A stretch of 64,000 nt of DNA from Paraburkholderia madseniana (GTDB taxonomy: Bacteria; Pseudomonadota; Gammaproteobacteria; Burkholderiales; Burkholderiaceae), in assembly GCF_009690905.1 (NCBI RefSeq), contig NZ_VOSW01000016.1, positions 53,960-117,959 on the forward strand. The letters run 5' to 3'. A model generated the notes under the pieces. That model saw only the letters and a program-made list of their open reading frames with translations. It was not told the origin of the DNA and made no database searches. Below, piece by piece: positions 8,408 through 18,783 of this stretch. The first letter of the stretch is position 1. Every line of letters starts with the position of its first letter. The translations under genes and the position numbers were made by a program.

Positions 8408-9190
8408 ATGAGCACCTTCACGAATCCCCTCAAGCAACGTCTGAAAGAAGCCGATACGCAGTTCGGGCTGTGGCTTTCGCTCGGTAGCGATTCTGCAGCC
8501 GAGGCGCTCGCGCACGCCGGTTTCGACTGGTTGCTGATCGACATGGAGCATGCGCCGAACGATAGCGGCGACGTCACGTCGCAATTGCGCGCGATCGCCG
8601 CGGCGCATCTGCCGAGCGAGCCGGTCGTACGCGTGCCTGCCAGCGAGGCGTGGCTCGTCAAGCGCGTGCTCGACGCAGGCGCCCGCACGCTGATGTTCCC
8701 GAATATCGAAACCGCGGAAGAGGCAGCACAGGCCGTGCGTCTGACGCAGTATCCGACCGCCGATGCACTCGACGGTCAGCGCGGTGTGGCCGGCGCGGTG
8801 CGGGCGGCTGCGTATGGCATGCGGCGCGACTACGTGCAATCCGCCAACGCGCAGATCGCGACCATCGTGCAGATCGAGTCGGCGCGCGGCCTGCAGGAAG
8901 TGGAGAAGATCGCGGCTACGCCGGGCGTCGATTGCCTGTTCGTCGGACCGGCCGATCTCGCCGCGAGCCTCGGCCACCTCGGCGATTCGAAGCATGCCGA
9001 CGTGCAGACGGCGATGGCGCGTATTGTCAGCGCCGCCGACAAGGCCGGTATCGCCGCAGGAATTTTTGCTATGGATGTCGCGAGCGCAAAGCAGCATCGC
9101 GATGCCGGTTTTCGTTTTATCGCCCTGGCCGCCGACGTCATGTGGATGTTGCGCGCGACCCGCCAGGCGTTGCAGGAGGTGAGGACATGA
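8408..9190 (+). CDS. HpcH/HpaI-family class II aldolase
   Basis: 260 aa. A metal-dependent TIM-barrel aldolase of the HpcH/HpaI family, which cleaves 2-keto-3-deoxy or 4-hydroxy-2-oxo acids. Family motifs include FDWLLIDMEHAPND (metal-site neighbourhood), the substrate-binding region IVQIESARGL with its metal-ligand Glu, and LFVGPADLAASLG. The exact substrate cannot be fixed from the sequence, because close paralogues act on 4-hydroxy-2-oxoheptanedioate, ketodeoxyglucarate or rhamnonate. The ribosome site AGGGAG lies before the ATG. The stop overlaps the start of the Sel1 protein by 4 bp. Confidence 0.87.
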   Translation: MSTFTNPLKQRLKEADTQFGLWLSLGSDSAAEALAHAGFDWLLIDMEHAPNDSGDVTSQLRAIAAAHLPSEPVVRVPASEAWLVKRVLDAGARTLMFPNIETAEEAAQAVRLTQYPTADALDGQRGVAGAVRAAAYGMRRDYVQSANAQIATIVQIESARGLQEVEKIAATPGVDCLFVGPADLAASLGHLGDSKHADVQTAMARIVSAADKAGIAAGIFAMDVASAKQHRDAGFRFIALAADVMWMLRATRQALQEVRT

Positions 9191-9891
9191 AGGGGATGGT
9201 GCAGTGCGTCGTGGTGCGTCTGGCGGTTACCGCGGCGTTGATGACGAATGTGACGGCGTTTGCGCAGGACAATCGCGTCGCGAAGTCGAGCGATCCGGAG
9301 ACGCAAACCGCGGTCGCCGATTACAACGCCGGCAATATGGGCGCGGCGCTTGCTGAGTTCCGTAAAGCGGCGGAGCATGGCAGCCGGCTGGCCGAGTTCA
9401 ACTACGCGATGATGTTGCTCAACGGTGAAGGCACGACAGCCAATGTCGACGAAGGCAAGAAGTGGTTGCGCAAAGCCGCCGACGCCAACATGTCGCACGC
9501 GCAGTACGTGTACGGCAAGATGTACGACGACGGCGAGTTCGTCGGGCGTGATCCGGTCGAAGCGCACCGGTGGTTCCTGAAGGCCGCGCAGCAGGGGCAC
9601 GTGCAGGCGGAACTCGCGTTGGCCAACCAGTTTCTCGATGGCCGTGGCACGACTCGCGATAACCAGCAGGCGTTTGTCTGGTACAAGAAGGCCGCGCAAG
9701 GCGGCGACATGACCGCGCAGTACGTGACCGGCTCGTTCTACGAACGTGGCGGCGACGGCGTGGACAAGAACCTGAACGTGGCGCGTGCGTACTACGCGGC
9801 AGCGGCGGCACAGGGCGATCCGGCGGCCAAGCTCAAGTATCAGCAACTGAGCGCGCAATTGCGGGATCAGAAAGAAGTGAAACCGCAGTAG
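9187..9891 (+). CDS. Secreted Sel1-repeat (TPR-like) protein
   Basis: 234 aa from the ATG that overlaps the aldolase stop. A signal peptide (about residues 1-26, ending VTAFAQD) is followed by a run of Sel1-like repeats of about 36 residues. Examples are AEFNYAMMLLNGEG, AQYVYGKMYDDGEF, AELALANQFLDGRG and AQYVTGSFYERGGDG. Sel1 repeats form alpha solenoids that mediate protein contacts, often in the periplasm. No catalytic motif is visible. Translational coupling with a cytoplasmic aldolase is curious and may reflect only shared transcription. A strong terminator follows. Confidence 0.85.
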   Translation: MKGMVQCVVVRLAVTAALMTNVTAFAQDNRVAKSSDPETQTAVADYNAGNMGAALAEFRKAAEHGSRLAEFNYAMMLLNGEGTTANVDEGKKWLRKAADANMSHAQYVYGKMYDDGEFVGRDPVEAHRWFLKAAQQGHVQAELALANQFLDGRGTTRDNQQAFVWYKKAAQGGDMTAQYVTGSFYERGGDGVDKNLNVARAYYAAAAAQGDPAAKLKYQQLSAQLRDQKEVKPQ

Positions 9892-9912
9892 ATGAGACCG
9901 CATTAAATGAAA

Positions 9913-9946
9913 AAGGGGCGCTCCTGACGGTGCGCCCCTTTTCTTT
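9913..9946 (+). terminator. Terminator after the Sel1-repeat gene
   Basis: A 9-bp stem (AAGGGGCGC at 9913-9921, GCGCCCCTT at 9932-9940) with a 10-nt loop and a following T-rich tract. The preceding A run means it could also work for minus-strand transcripts leaving rodA. Confidence 0.85.
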
Positions 9947-10066
9947 ATCGGGCCTGCTGTGGTCTGCTTCGACTTTGCCTCATTTGGCTCGGCATCCCTC
10001 GGTTTTGCTGCCTTCGGCTGCGCAGTCTGCACCTTGGGACCTTTGGGACCTACGCCCAGCCCCGCT

Positions 10067-11215
10067 CTAACTCTGCATCAACCGCTTCTGCCGCGCGACG
10101 CTCATGATGAGCCCGATCGCGACCCCCAGCGTAGTCAGCGCAGTGCCGCCGTAACTCATGAACGGCAAGGGCACGCCCACCACCGGCAAGATCCCGCTCA
10201 CCATACCGATGTTGACGAACGCATAGGTGAAGAACGCCATCGTCAGCGATCCGGCCAGCAGCCGCCCAAACAGCGTCGCCCCATTGGCGGCGATATACAA
10301 ACCGCGCGCGATCAACAGCATATAAAGCGTGAGCAGCACGATCCCGCCCGCCAGCCCGAACTCCTCGGAAAACACCGCGAAGATGAAGTCAGTGTGCTTC
10401 TCGGGGATGAACTCCAAGTGCGCCTGGGTACCCTTCAGCCAGCCCTTCCCGAGCGGGCCGCCCGAGCCGATTGCAATCACCGCCTGGATCGTGTGGAAAC
10501 CCTTGCCAAGCGGATCGGACGTCGGATCCAGCAGCGTACAGATACGGTGCTTCTGATAATCGTGCATCAGCGGCCACTGCACTTCCGGCTGACAGATCTT
10601 GTCCTGGAACGCCGCGATCGAGCCGACCGCGATCACGCCGGCAATCAGCACCGGCACGATCAGCTTGAAACTCAGCCCCGCGAAGTAAATCACGAAGAGG
10701 CCGGCCGCGAACACCAGCACGGCGGTGCCCAGGTCAGGCTGCTTGGCGATCAAACCGACCGGCACGATCAGGATCAGGAAGCCGACCAGAAAGTCGTACC
10801 AGCGCATCACGCCTTCGCGGCGCTGGTAGTACCAGGCGAGCATCAGCGGCGTGGCGATCTTCAGAATTTCCGATGGCTGGATCACCACGCCGACGTTGAT
10901 CCAGCGCTTCGCGCCCTTGCGCGTGAGGCCGAACAGCGCCACGGCCACCAGTAACGCGATCCCGAACGTATAAAGCGGAACCGCGAAGCGCATCAGTGTG
11001 GTGGGCGGCACATTGGCCAGCGCCCACATCAGCACGAACGTCAGCATGATGTTGCGCAGTTGGTCTTCCACGCGGCCGGGCATGTCCAGCGTCGCGCTGT
11101 AAAGCGTGATGATGCCGACGCACAGCAGCAGAAACACGATCAGGGCGAGCGGACGGTCGAAGCCCACGAACATCCGCTTGATGCGGTCGAGCCAGGCGCG
11201 CTTGTCGAATTGCAT
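10067..11215 (-). CDS. rodA: Rod-shape SEDS glycosyltransferase RodA
   Basis: 382 aa. RodA is the SEDS-family peptidoglycan polymerase of the elongasome and works with PBP2. About ten hydrophobic segments are visible, with SEDS hallmarks WINVGVVIQPSEILKIATPL, KQPDLGTAVLVFA and VGVPLPFMSYGGTALTT. The start is set at the ATG at 11215, giving MQFDKRAWLDRIKRMF; the longer upstream frame overlaps mrdA and is low-complexity. It lies 10 bp after mrdA, as the last gene of the mreBCD-mrdA-rodA block. Confidence 0.95.
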   Translation of the reverse strand: MQFDKRAWLDRIKRMFVGFDRPLALIVFLLLCVGIITLYSATLDMPGRVEDQLRNIMLTFVLMWALANVPPTTLMRFAVPLYTFGIALLVAVALFGLTRKGAKRWINVGVVIQPSEILKIATPLMLAWYYQRREGVMRWYDFLVGFLILIVPVGLIAKQPDLGTAVLVFAAGLFVIYFAGLSFKLIVPVLIAGVIAVGSIAAFQDKICQPEVQWPLMHDYQKHRICTLLDPTSDPLGKGFHTIQAVIAIGSGGPLGKGWLKGTQAHLEFIPEKHTDFIFAVFSEEFGLAGGIVLLTLYMLLIARGLYIAANGATLFGRLLAGSLTMAFFTYAFVNIGMVSGILPVVGVPLPFMSYGGTALTTLGVAIGLIMSVARQKRLMQS

Positions 11216-11225
11216 GCCTTTCTCC

Positions 11226-13619
11226 TTACTCGTCGATGCCGCCGGAAACCGGCTGGCGTGGCGACGTAGGCTGAATGCTGTCATCCCGCGACGGGGCGGC
11301 GGCAGTCGGTACCGACTCGCTGCTCGGGCGGGGTTTGTGCGGGACGCCGGATTTACGCGGCGCCGGAATCTTTGCGGCGGCGGACGCGGATGCAGCGACG
11401 GCCGCCGACGCGCTGGTTGCACCGGATGCGGAAGCAGTCGCCTTAGCCGGCGATGTCGCAGCCGAAGGCGCCGATGCCGATGCAGCAGCCGAAGCCGATG
11501 CAGCAGCCGAAGCCGATGCAGCAGCCGAAGCCGAAGCCGAAGCAGCCGCCGCTGCAGAAGCTGCCGCAGCGGCCGAAGCGGCACCCGGCATCGGCAATGC
11601 CGTGAAGCCCGCCGCGATCTTGACCGGCTGCGCCACGTCCTGCGGCGTCGGTGCGTCACCCACTTCTGGTGCGGACGCATCCTCCGTCGCCGAGGCCGCT
11701 GCTGCGACAGCCGCCGCTTCAGCGCCTGGCTTGTTCTTGCCGACCAGGTAGTAATCGAGCACGCGCCGCGCGATCGGACCGGCCGCTTCCGCGCCCCAGC
11801 CGCCGTTTTCGACGATCAGCGCGAGTGCGATCTTCGGTTGCTCGGCCGGCGCGAACGCGATGAAGAGCGCGTGGTCGCGCAGATGCTCGGCGATCGCGTG
11901 GCCCTTGTAGTTCGCGCCTTGCAGCGAGTAGACCTGCGCCGTACCGGTCTTGCCGGCGGCCAGATAGGGCGCGCCGATGAACAGCTTCGACGCCGTACCG
12001 TTGGTCACGACGCCTTCCATCGCGCGCTTGATGATGTCGATGTCCGATTGCTTCACCGCGATCTTGTCGCTCGGATCGCGCACGACCGGGCGCGTATCTT
12101 TGGTGATCGGATTTTCGATGTCGCGCACGAGGTGCGGCTTCATCACGACACCGTTGTTCGCGAGCGTGGCCGTGGCGTGGGCGAGTTGGAGAATGGTGAA
12201 CGAGTTATAGCCCTGGCCGATGCCCAGACTGATCGTTTCGCCTTCATACCAGCGCTGCTGCTCCGGCTTGCGGTACGCCTTGCGCTTCCAGTCCGTCGAC
12301 GGCAGGATGCCGCGCGCTTCGCCTGAAATGTCGATGCCGGTGATCTGGCCGAAGCCCCACGGCTTCATGAAGCCGGCGATCGCATTGACGCCGAGATCGT
12401 GTGCGAGCATGTAGAAATACGTGTCGTTCGACACCACGATCGCGCGGTTCATGTCGACCCAGCCCTGGCCCGAGCGCACGTCGTTGCGGAAGGTATGGCC
12501 GCCGAATGTGTACGAGCCCGGATCCTGGAAGCCCCAGCCCGGCGTGCGCTTATGCAGCGTCAGCGCGGCGAGCGCCATGAACGGCTTGTAGGTCGAGCCC
12601 GGCGGGTAGGTGCCGTGCAGCGGACGGTTCAGCAGCGGATGGTCCGGCGAGTTGTTGAGCTCGTCCCAGGTCTGCTGATCGATGCCGTCGACAAACGAAT
12701 TCGGATCGAAGCTCGGCGCCGAGACGAACGCGAGCACATCGCCGGTTGCCGGTTCGATCGCGACCAGTGCCCCGCGGCGGCCCGCGAAGGCTTGCTCGGC
12801 GACCTGCTGCAGGCCGATGTCGATCGACAGTTCGAGGTTGTTGCCCGGCGTTGCCTGGGTGCGCGACAGCGTGCGCACGGGCCGGCCACCGGCGGTGACT
12901 TCGACTTCCTCAAAACCGGTCTGGCCGTGCAGTTCCGTCTCGTAGCTCTGCTCGACGCCGATCTTGCCGATGTAGTCGGTGCCCTTGTAGTTGTTCGCGT
13001 CGAGGCGCGGATCGTAGTGATCCGGATCGCTGTCGTTCTGATCGCTGGCGTCGTCGATGCGGTCCTGATCGCGCTGCGAAATCCGGCCGATATAGCCGAT
13101 CACGTGTGCCGCAGTCGGCCCGAGCGGATATTGGCGGAACAGGCGCGCGCGCACTTCCACGCCCGGAAAGCGGAAGCGTTGCGCGGTGAAGCGCGCGACT
13201 TCGTCGTCGGTGAGGCGGGTGCGGATCGGCAGGCTCTCGAAGTTTTTCGAATCTTCCTGCAGTTTCTTGAAGCGGCGCCGGTCGCGTGCGTCGATCGAGA
13301 CCACGGTGGCCAGGTTGTCGATTACGTTTTCGAGCGTGTCGTTCAGCTTCGACGGGGTGATTTCGAGCGTATAAGCCGAGTAGTTCTTGGCCAGCACCAC
13401 GCCGTTACGGTCGGTGATGATGCCCCGGTTCGGCACGATCGGCGCGACCGAGATGCGGTTTTCGTCGGCTTGCAGCGAGTACTTGCTGTAGTGCCAGACC
13501 TGCAGGACCAGGAAACGGAAACCGATCAGCCCGAAGCAGACGAACACGAACACGCCCGCCGCCGCTACGCGCAGGCGGAACTTCGAGAGCTGTTGCTGAG
13601 TGTCCTTGAATTCGGTCAT
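11226..13619 (-). CDS. mrdA: Penicillin-binding protein 2, peptidoglycan transpeptidase
   Basis: 797 aa, longer than the usual 620-680. A short cytoplasmic N-terminus and one membrane helix (about residues 15-40) precede the PBP dimerisation domain. The transpeptidase domain has SxxK motif STYKPF, the SxN-type SND motif and KTGTA. The C-terminal region of about 150 residues is an Ala/Ser-rich tail with Lys/Pro/Arg at the end, encoded in part by an 18-bp tandem repeat. The start at 13619 (MTEFKDTQQQ) is preferred over one four codons upstream. PBP2 crosslinks lateral-wall peptidoglycan with RodA, encoded next. Confidence 0.95.
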   Translation of the reverse strand: MTEFKDTQQQLSKFRLRVAAAGVFVFVCFGLIGFRFLVLQVWHYSKYSLQADENRISVAPIVPNRGIITDRNGVVLAKNYSAYTLEITPSKLNDTLENVIDNLATVVSIDARDRRRFKKLQEDSKNFESLPIRTRLTDDEVARFTAQRFRFPGVEVRARLFRQYPLGPTAAHVIGYIGRISQRDQDRIDDASDQNDSDPDHYDPRLDANNYKGTDYIGKIGVEQSYETELHGQTGFEEVEVTAGGRPVRTLSRTQATPGNNLELSIDIGLQQVAEQAFAGRRGALVAIEPATGDVLAFVSAPSFDPNSFVDGIDQQTWDELNNSPDHPLLNRPLHGTYPPGSTYKPFMALAALTLHKRTPGWGFQDPGSYTFGGHTFRNDVRSGQGWVDMNRAIVVSNDTYFYMLAHDLGVNAIAGFMKPWGFGQITGIDISGEARGILPSTDWKRKAYRKPEQQRWYEGETISLGIGQGYNSFTILQLAHATATLANNGVVMKPHLVRDIENPITKDTRPVVRDPSDKIAVKQSDIDIIKRAMEGVVTNGTASKLFIGAPYLAAGKTGTAQVYSLQGANYKGHAIAEHLRDHALFIAFAPAEQPKIALALIVENGGWGAEAAGPIARRVLDYYLVGKNKPGAEAAAVAAAASATEDASAPEVGDAPTPQDVAQPVKIAAGFTALPMPGAASAAAAASAAAAASASASAAASASAAASASAAASASAPSAATSPAKATASASGATSASAAVAASASAAAKIPAPRKSGVPHKPRPSSESVPTAAAPSRDDSIQPTSPRQPVSGGIDE
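11476..11529. repeat. Three 18-bp tandem repeats inside mrdA
   Basis: Three perfect copies of an 18-bp unit (GCCGATGCAGCAGCCGAA on the plus strand) lie in the region coding for the Ala/Ser tail of PBP2. Each copy adds six residues without shifting frame, so copy-number change would alter only tail length. Confidence 0.9.
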
Positions 13620-13760
13620 GCGATTCTGCAAAAGGCCGCGTGACGGCCATCATGAGTGTGCGCCCAAACCGGCCGGAACCGGGAGGCATGAACAGCGATG
13701 CGCGTCGAGCGGGCCGGGGGCGTGGATTCCATCGGAACGGCCGGCGGGCTCGATGCGTGA

Positions 13761-14273
13761 TTAAATCGGCCGCGTATCGTCCGGATCGGCCGGGCGACGC
13801 TGCGGCATCAGCAGCAGCATGCTGGCGACCGGCCACAGCGCGGCTTCGACGAAGCCGTCGATCAGGTAACTCCAACCCGGAAACGCCGCGCCGGTCAGCA
13901 GACGGATCACGAACGGCACCAGTTGCGCGACGACCAGCAGCGGCATCACCGCGAAAGTCTGCACACCGAGCGACATCCACAGCACCCGGCGATGGATCGT
14001 AATCGCGCCATACGACAACAACGTATACGCCAGCGCGTGCTCACCGAGCAGGCTGGCGTTGTGTACGTCCATCAACAAGCCGAGAAAGAACGCGATGCCC
14101 ATACCGACTTTGCGCGGCTGGTGCACGTTCCAGAACAGCAGCACGAGCGCTACGAAGTCCGGCACACCGGCGAGGCGCCCCCACGGCATCAGGTTCAGCA
14201 GGAACGCCGCAGCGAGGCTGAACGAGATGAAGTAGGGATTGACCGGCTGCAGGATGTATTGCGGACGGTTCAT
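13761..14273 (-). CDS. mreD: Rod shape-determining protein MreD
   Basis: 170 aa, with five to six predicted membrane helices (for example FISFSLAAAFLLNLM, VALVLLFWNV and IAFFLGLLMDVHNASLLG). MreD is the integral-membrane link of the MreBCD elongation complex. The family motif GLLMD followed by LGEHALAYTL is present. Its start overlaps the end of mreC by 4 bp. A gap of 141 bp separates it from mrdA. Confidence 0.93.
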   Translation of the reverse strand: MNRPQYILQPVNPYFISFSLAAAFLLNLMPWGRLAGVPDFVALVLLFWNVHQPRKVGMGIAFFLGLLMDVHNASLLGEHALAYTLLSYGAITIHRRVLWMSLGVQTFAVMPLLVVAQLVPFVIRLLTGAAFPGWSYLIDGFVEAALWPVASMLLLMPQRRPADPDDTRPI

Positions 14274-15370
14274 GGCTGGGCCCCCGGCGTGGCTTGCGGC
14301 TTCGCGCTCTTGTCAGCGGCCGGTTTCTTTTCGGTGGCGGTTTTCTTCTCCGCAGCCGTGGCTTTGGCCGACGGCTTTTCAGCGGGCTTGGCAGCGGCGA
14401 CGGCGGGCTTTTCGGCAGGCTTGGCAGCGGATTTATCCGCTGCGGCCTTGTTGTCCGCTGGCTTGCCGCCCTTCTTCGCTTTCGCGTCCTTGGCGGTCGT
14501 GGCCGCATCGGGCTCTTCCGCCGGACGCGGCGGCACGTTGTTCAGATAGTGCAGCACGAGCAACTGACGTGCGCCGCGCACAGGCGCCACCGGCAAGCAG
14601 ATCACGCGCGCGAACGCCGTATCGGCCTGTTTGTCGACCCGCACGACCTTCGCGACCGGCAGCCCCGGCGGATAAACGCCGTCGAGCCCGCTGGTCACGA
14701 GTTCGTCGCCGGTTTGCACGTCGGCGCTGATCGGCACGAAGCGCAGGTCGAGCGTATCGCCCTTCGGTGTGCCGTAAATCACGCTGCGCAAGCCGGTGCG
14801 CACGATCTGCACGGGCACGGCCTGATCCTTGTCGGTGAGCAGCGTCACTTCGGCTTGCAGCGGGAACACGCGCGTGACCTGACCGATCACGCCATCTTCG
14901 TTGACGACAGGCGAACCGTTCTGGACGCCTTGCTGGGCGCCGCGGCCGATCACGACCTTCTGCGTGAACGGGTCGCGCGTGTCGTACTGGATTTCAGCCG
15001 GCAGCGATTGCGTGGTCGAGCGCTGCGAGAGTTGCAGCAGCGCGCGCAAATGAGTGTTTTCGGCGGCCAGTTCGGCGGCCGTATTGGCTTGTTGCGAGAG
15101 CTGAAGATCTTTGGTGCGCAGTTTGTCGTTCTCGCTGCGCAACGTGGCGCTGGTCACGGCCAGGTCGGCAGCGCCCATGAAAACGTCGCGCGGCACGAGG
15201 GCTGCGCGTTGCAACGGATAAAGACCCGCGCCGAGCACGCCGCGAACGATTTCGAGCGTTCTGAAGCGTGCATCGGAGATCAGCAGGGCGAGCGCCAGCA
15301 CGACGAAAAACACCAGCCGTGCGAGGGCGGACGGGCCTTGCTTGAACAGGGGCGGCGGACTGTATTCCAT
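14270..15370 (-). CDS. mreC: Rod shape-determining protein MreC
   Basis: 366 aa. A membrane anchor (about residues 17-36) is followed by a coiled coil (residues 70-110, LRSENDKLRTKDLQLSQQ) and two beta-barrel domains with QKVVIGRGAQQGVQNGSPVV and RSVIYGTPKGDTLDLRFVP. The last 85 or so residues are an Ala/Lys-rich low-complexity tail (many AAKPAEKP units), beyond the normal MreC fold. It scaffolds PBP2/RodA on the periplasmic side. The gene is coupled to mreD and lies 153 bp after mreB, with a strong hairpin in that gap. Confidence 0.94.
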   Translation of the reverse strand: MEYSPPPLFKQGPSALARLVFFVVLALALLISDARFRTLEIVRGVLGAGLYPLQRAALVPRDVFMGAADLAVTSATLRSENDKLRTKDLQLSQQANTAAELAAENTHLRALLQLSQRSTTQSLPAEIQYDTRDPFTQKVVIGRGAQQGVQNGSPVVNEDGVIGQVTRVFPLQAEVTLLTDKDQAVPVQIVRTGLRSVIYGTPKGDTLDLRFVPISADVQTGDELVTSGLDGVYPPGLPVAKVVRVDKQADTAFARVICLPVAPVRGARQLLVLHYLNNVPPRPAEEPDAATTAKDAKAKKGGKPADNKAAADKSAAKPAEKPAVAAAKPAEKPSAKATAAEKKTATEKKPAADKSAKPQATPGAQP

Positions 15371-15460
15371 GGTCGGCGCCGGGGGCGTGAGCGGTTGGGT
15401 GAGACGGCGGCGCGCGAGGGACGCGCGTTCAGCGCGCGGAGGCTGGCAGGCCCAGCCAAC

Positions 15461-15490
15461 GGCAAACCGGCCCGCAAGGGGCCGTTTGCC
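15461..15490 (-). other. Hairpin between mreB and mreC
   Basis: An inverted repeat pairs GGCAAAC plus CGGCCC with GGGGCC plus GTTTGCC around a short loop (one base unpaired). There is no T run on either strand, so it is more likely an mRNA-stability or processing element, or an attenuator that lowers mreCD relative to mreB, than a full terminator. Confidence 0.5.
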
Positions 15491-15523
15491 AGATCCGCGC
15501 TACTGACATGGAGACGGGCTCGC

Positions 15524-16567
<1,044 letters not shown>

Positions 16568-16775
16568 TCAAAATCCTGTCTCGCTTGGGGCCAGCCCTCG
16601 CGACGGTTGCGCAGGGCGGCAGCGGAAAAAATAACAGCTTCAACCGGGCGGAAGCGGCGCCACAGGAACTTGAAGCTGCGAGGGAGTCTACCGGAGGCCG
16701 GTGCAAGGCCCAGTCAGAAAAATCCGAACTATCTTTGGGAATTGTTCAGAAAGGCCTTGGTAAGTCGGTCCGGGT

Positions 16776-16806
16776 TTGGGTCGAACGCGTAATGATACCT
16801 TATAAT
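16776..16806 (+). promoter_or_regulatory. Candidate sigma70 promoter for gatCAB
   Basis: A perfect -10 TATAAT at 16801-16806 with a weaker TTGGGT at 16776-16781 (19-bp spacing), 141 bp upstream of gatC. The remainder of the 380-bp gap to mreB (16568-16947) must also hold the mreB promoter on the minus strand, for which I see no convincing hexamers. No gene was found in the gap. Confidence 0.55.
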
Positions 16807-16947
16807 TTTGGATGTTTTGAAGGAAACGGACGGCACTTTTTGCCGCCGCTGGCCCCTTTTTCGAGGTCTTCCTCCAGTGTCGTAACCCGCTGTCGCAGCA
16901 TCGTTTTTCCCGCGCTGCGGCGGTCCACCACATTTTCCGGTGACTGC

Positions 16948-17247
16948 ATGGCTCTGACCCTGACCGATGTTAAACGCATCGCGCACCTCGCGCGGCTCGA
17001 ACTGGCTGATGCCGAAGCTGAGCACACGCTTGCCCAGCTCAACGATTTCTTCGGCCTCGTCGAGCAAATGCAGGCGGTCGATACCACCGGCATCGCCCCG
17101 CTTGCCCATCCGATCGAGCAGATCGAAGACGTCGCGCTGCGTCTGCGTAACGACGCGGTGACCGAAACGGTCGACCGTGAAGCCTTCCAGCGCCCGGCGC
17201 CGGCCGTTCAGGACGGCCTGTACCTCGTGCCGAAGGTGATCGAGTAA
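16948..17247 (+). CDS. gatC: Asp-tRNA(Asn)/Glu-tRNA(Gln) amidotransferase subunit C
   Basis: 99 aa. GatC stabilises the GatA-GatB amidotransferase, which converts misacylated Glu-tRNA(Gln) and Asp-tRNA(Asn) to the correct amidated forms. The sequence starts [19 protein letters not shown] and ends with the conserved [11 protein letters not shown]. The ATG at 16948 is chosen because the family begins exactly there, although the frame is open upstream. It is the first gene of gatCAB; gatA follows after 43 bp. Confidence 0.96.
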   Translation: MALTLTDVKRIAHLARLELADAEAEHTLAQLNDFFGLVEQMQAVDTTGIAPLAHPIEQIEDVALRLRNDAVTETVDREAFQRPAPAVQDGLYLVPKVIE

Positions 17248-17290
17248 GTGATCGACCAAGACTCGCGAATCAAGCCCAGGATAAAACGCA

Positions 17291-18778
17291 ATGCATGAAA
17301 AAAGCTTGACCGAACTGCGCGCCGCACTGGCAGCCAAGGAATGCTCCGCAGTCGAACTGGCGCAGCTCTATCTGAAGCGGATCGACGCGGCCAACAGCCT
17401 GAACGCCTTCATTCAGGTCGACGCCGACCTGACGCTCGCGCAGGCGAAAGCGGCCGACGCGCTGCTTCACACCGGCCACGCCGGCCCGCTGGTCGGCCTG
17501 CCGATCGCCCACAAGGACGTGTTCGTCACCAAGGGCTGGCGCTCCACGGCCGGCTCGAAGATGCTGTCGAACTACGAAAGCCCGTTCGACGCGACGGTGG
17601 TCGCGCGGCTGCAGAACGCCGGCATGGTGTGCGTGGGCAAAACCAACATGGACGAGTTCGCGATGGGCTCGTCCAACGAGAATTCGTACTTTGGCCCCGT
17701 GAAGAATCCGTGGGATCGTTTGGCTGTGCCGGGCGGTTCGTCGGGCGGTTCGGCTGCTGCGGTCGCGGCGCGCCTCGCGCCCGCTGCCACCGGCACGGAT
17801 ACCGGCGGCTCGATTCGTCAGCCGGCGTCGTTCTCCGGCATCACCGGCATCAAACCGACGTATGGCCGCGTGTCGCGCTACGGGATGATCGCGTTCGCAT
17901 CGTCGCTGGATCAGGGCGGTCCGTTGGCCCAAACAGCCGCGGATTGCGCCACGCTGCTCAATGCCATGGCCGGTTTCGACGAGCGCGATTCGACCAGCCT
18001 CACGCGCGAAGACGAAGACTTCACGCGCTACATCGGCAAGACGTGGAAGGAAGACGGCGCGGACAAACCGCTTGCCGGCCTGCGCATCGGCCTGCCGAAA
18101 GAGTATTTCGGCGCTGGCCTTGCCGACGACGTGCGCGCATCGATCGACGCTGCATTGAAGCAATACGAAGCTTTGGGCGCCACGCTGGTGGAAGTCTCGC
18201 TGCCGAAAACTGAACTGTCGATCCCAGTGTACTACGTGATCGCGCCGGCGGAAGCTTCGTCGAACCTGTCGCGGTTCGACGGCGTGCGCTTTGGTCATCG
18301 CGCGGCGGAATACCGCGATCTGCTCGACATGTACAAGAAGTCGCGTGCGGAAGGCTTCGGTCCGGAAGTGAAGCGCCGCATTCTGGTGGGTGCGTACGTG
18401 CTGTCGCACGGCTATTACGACGCGTACTACCTGCAGGCGCAAAAGATCCGCCGCATCATCGCGCAGGACTTCCAGGAAGCGTTCAAGCAGTGCGACGTGA
18501 TCATGGGCCCGGTGGCGCCGTCGGTAGCGTGGGACCTCGGCGCGAAGGGCGACGATCCGGTGCAGATGTATCTGGCCGACATCTACACGCTGTCGGTGAG
18601 CCTCGCCGGTCTGCCGGGCATGAGCGTGCCGTGTGGCTTCGGCGCGGGCGCGAATGCGCAGCGCCCGGTGGGTCTGCAGATCATCGGCAACTATTTCAAT
18701 GAAGCCCGGATGCTGCAAGTGGCCGACGCGTTCCAGCGCGCGACCGACTGGCACCGTAAAGCACCGGCAGGAGTGTGA
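17291..18778 (+). CDS. gatA: Glutamyl/aspartyl-tRNA amidotransferase subunit A
   Basis: 495 aa. The amidase-signature subunit that hydrolyses glutamine and passes ammonia to GatB. The Ser-cisSer-Lys catalytic machinery is visible: the Lys of PIAHKDVF, and the two Ser in [15 protein letters not shown] and [15 protein letters not shown]. Length and ends fit the family. The stop overlaps a possible in-frame GTG start for gatB; the preferred gatB ATG is a few bases further on. Confidence 0.97.
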   Translation: MHEKSLTELRAALAAKECSAVELAQLYLKRIDAANSLNAFIQVDADLTLAQAKAADALLHTGHAGPLVGLPIAHKDVFVTKGWRSTAGSKMLSNYESPFDATVVARLQNAGMVCVGKTNMDEFAMGSSNENSYFGPVKNPWDRLAVPGGSSGGSAAAVAARLAPAATGTDTGGSIRQPASFSGITGIKPTYGRVSRYGMIAFASSLDQGGPLAQTAADCATLLNAMAGFDERDSTSLTREDEDFTRYIGKTWKEDGADKPLAGLRIGLPKEYFGAGLADDVRASIDAALKQYEALGATLVEVSLPKTELSIPVYYVIAPAEASSNLSRFDGVRFGHRAAEYRDLLDMYKKSRAEGFGPEVKRRILVGAYVLSHGYYDAYYLQAQKIRRIIAQDFQEAFKQCDVIMGPVAPSVAWDLGAKGDDPVQMYLADIYTLSVSLAGLPGMSVPCGFGAGANAQRPVGLQIIGNYFNEARMLQVADAFQRATDWHRKAPAGV

Positions 18779-18783
18779 GCACC

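Noticed and set aside
12399..13643. A 414-codon plus-strand frame across mrdA
   Set aside because: Antisense shadow of PBP2, whose catalytic motifs are all in the minus frame.
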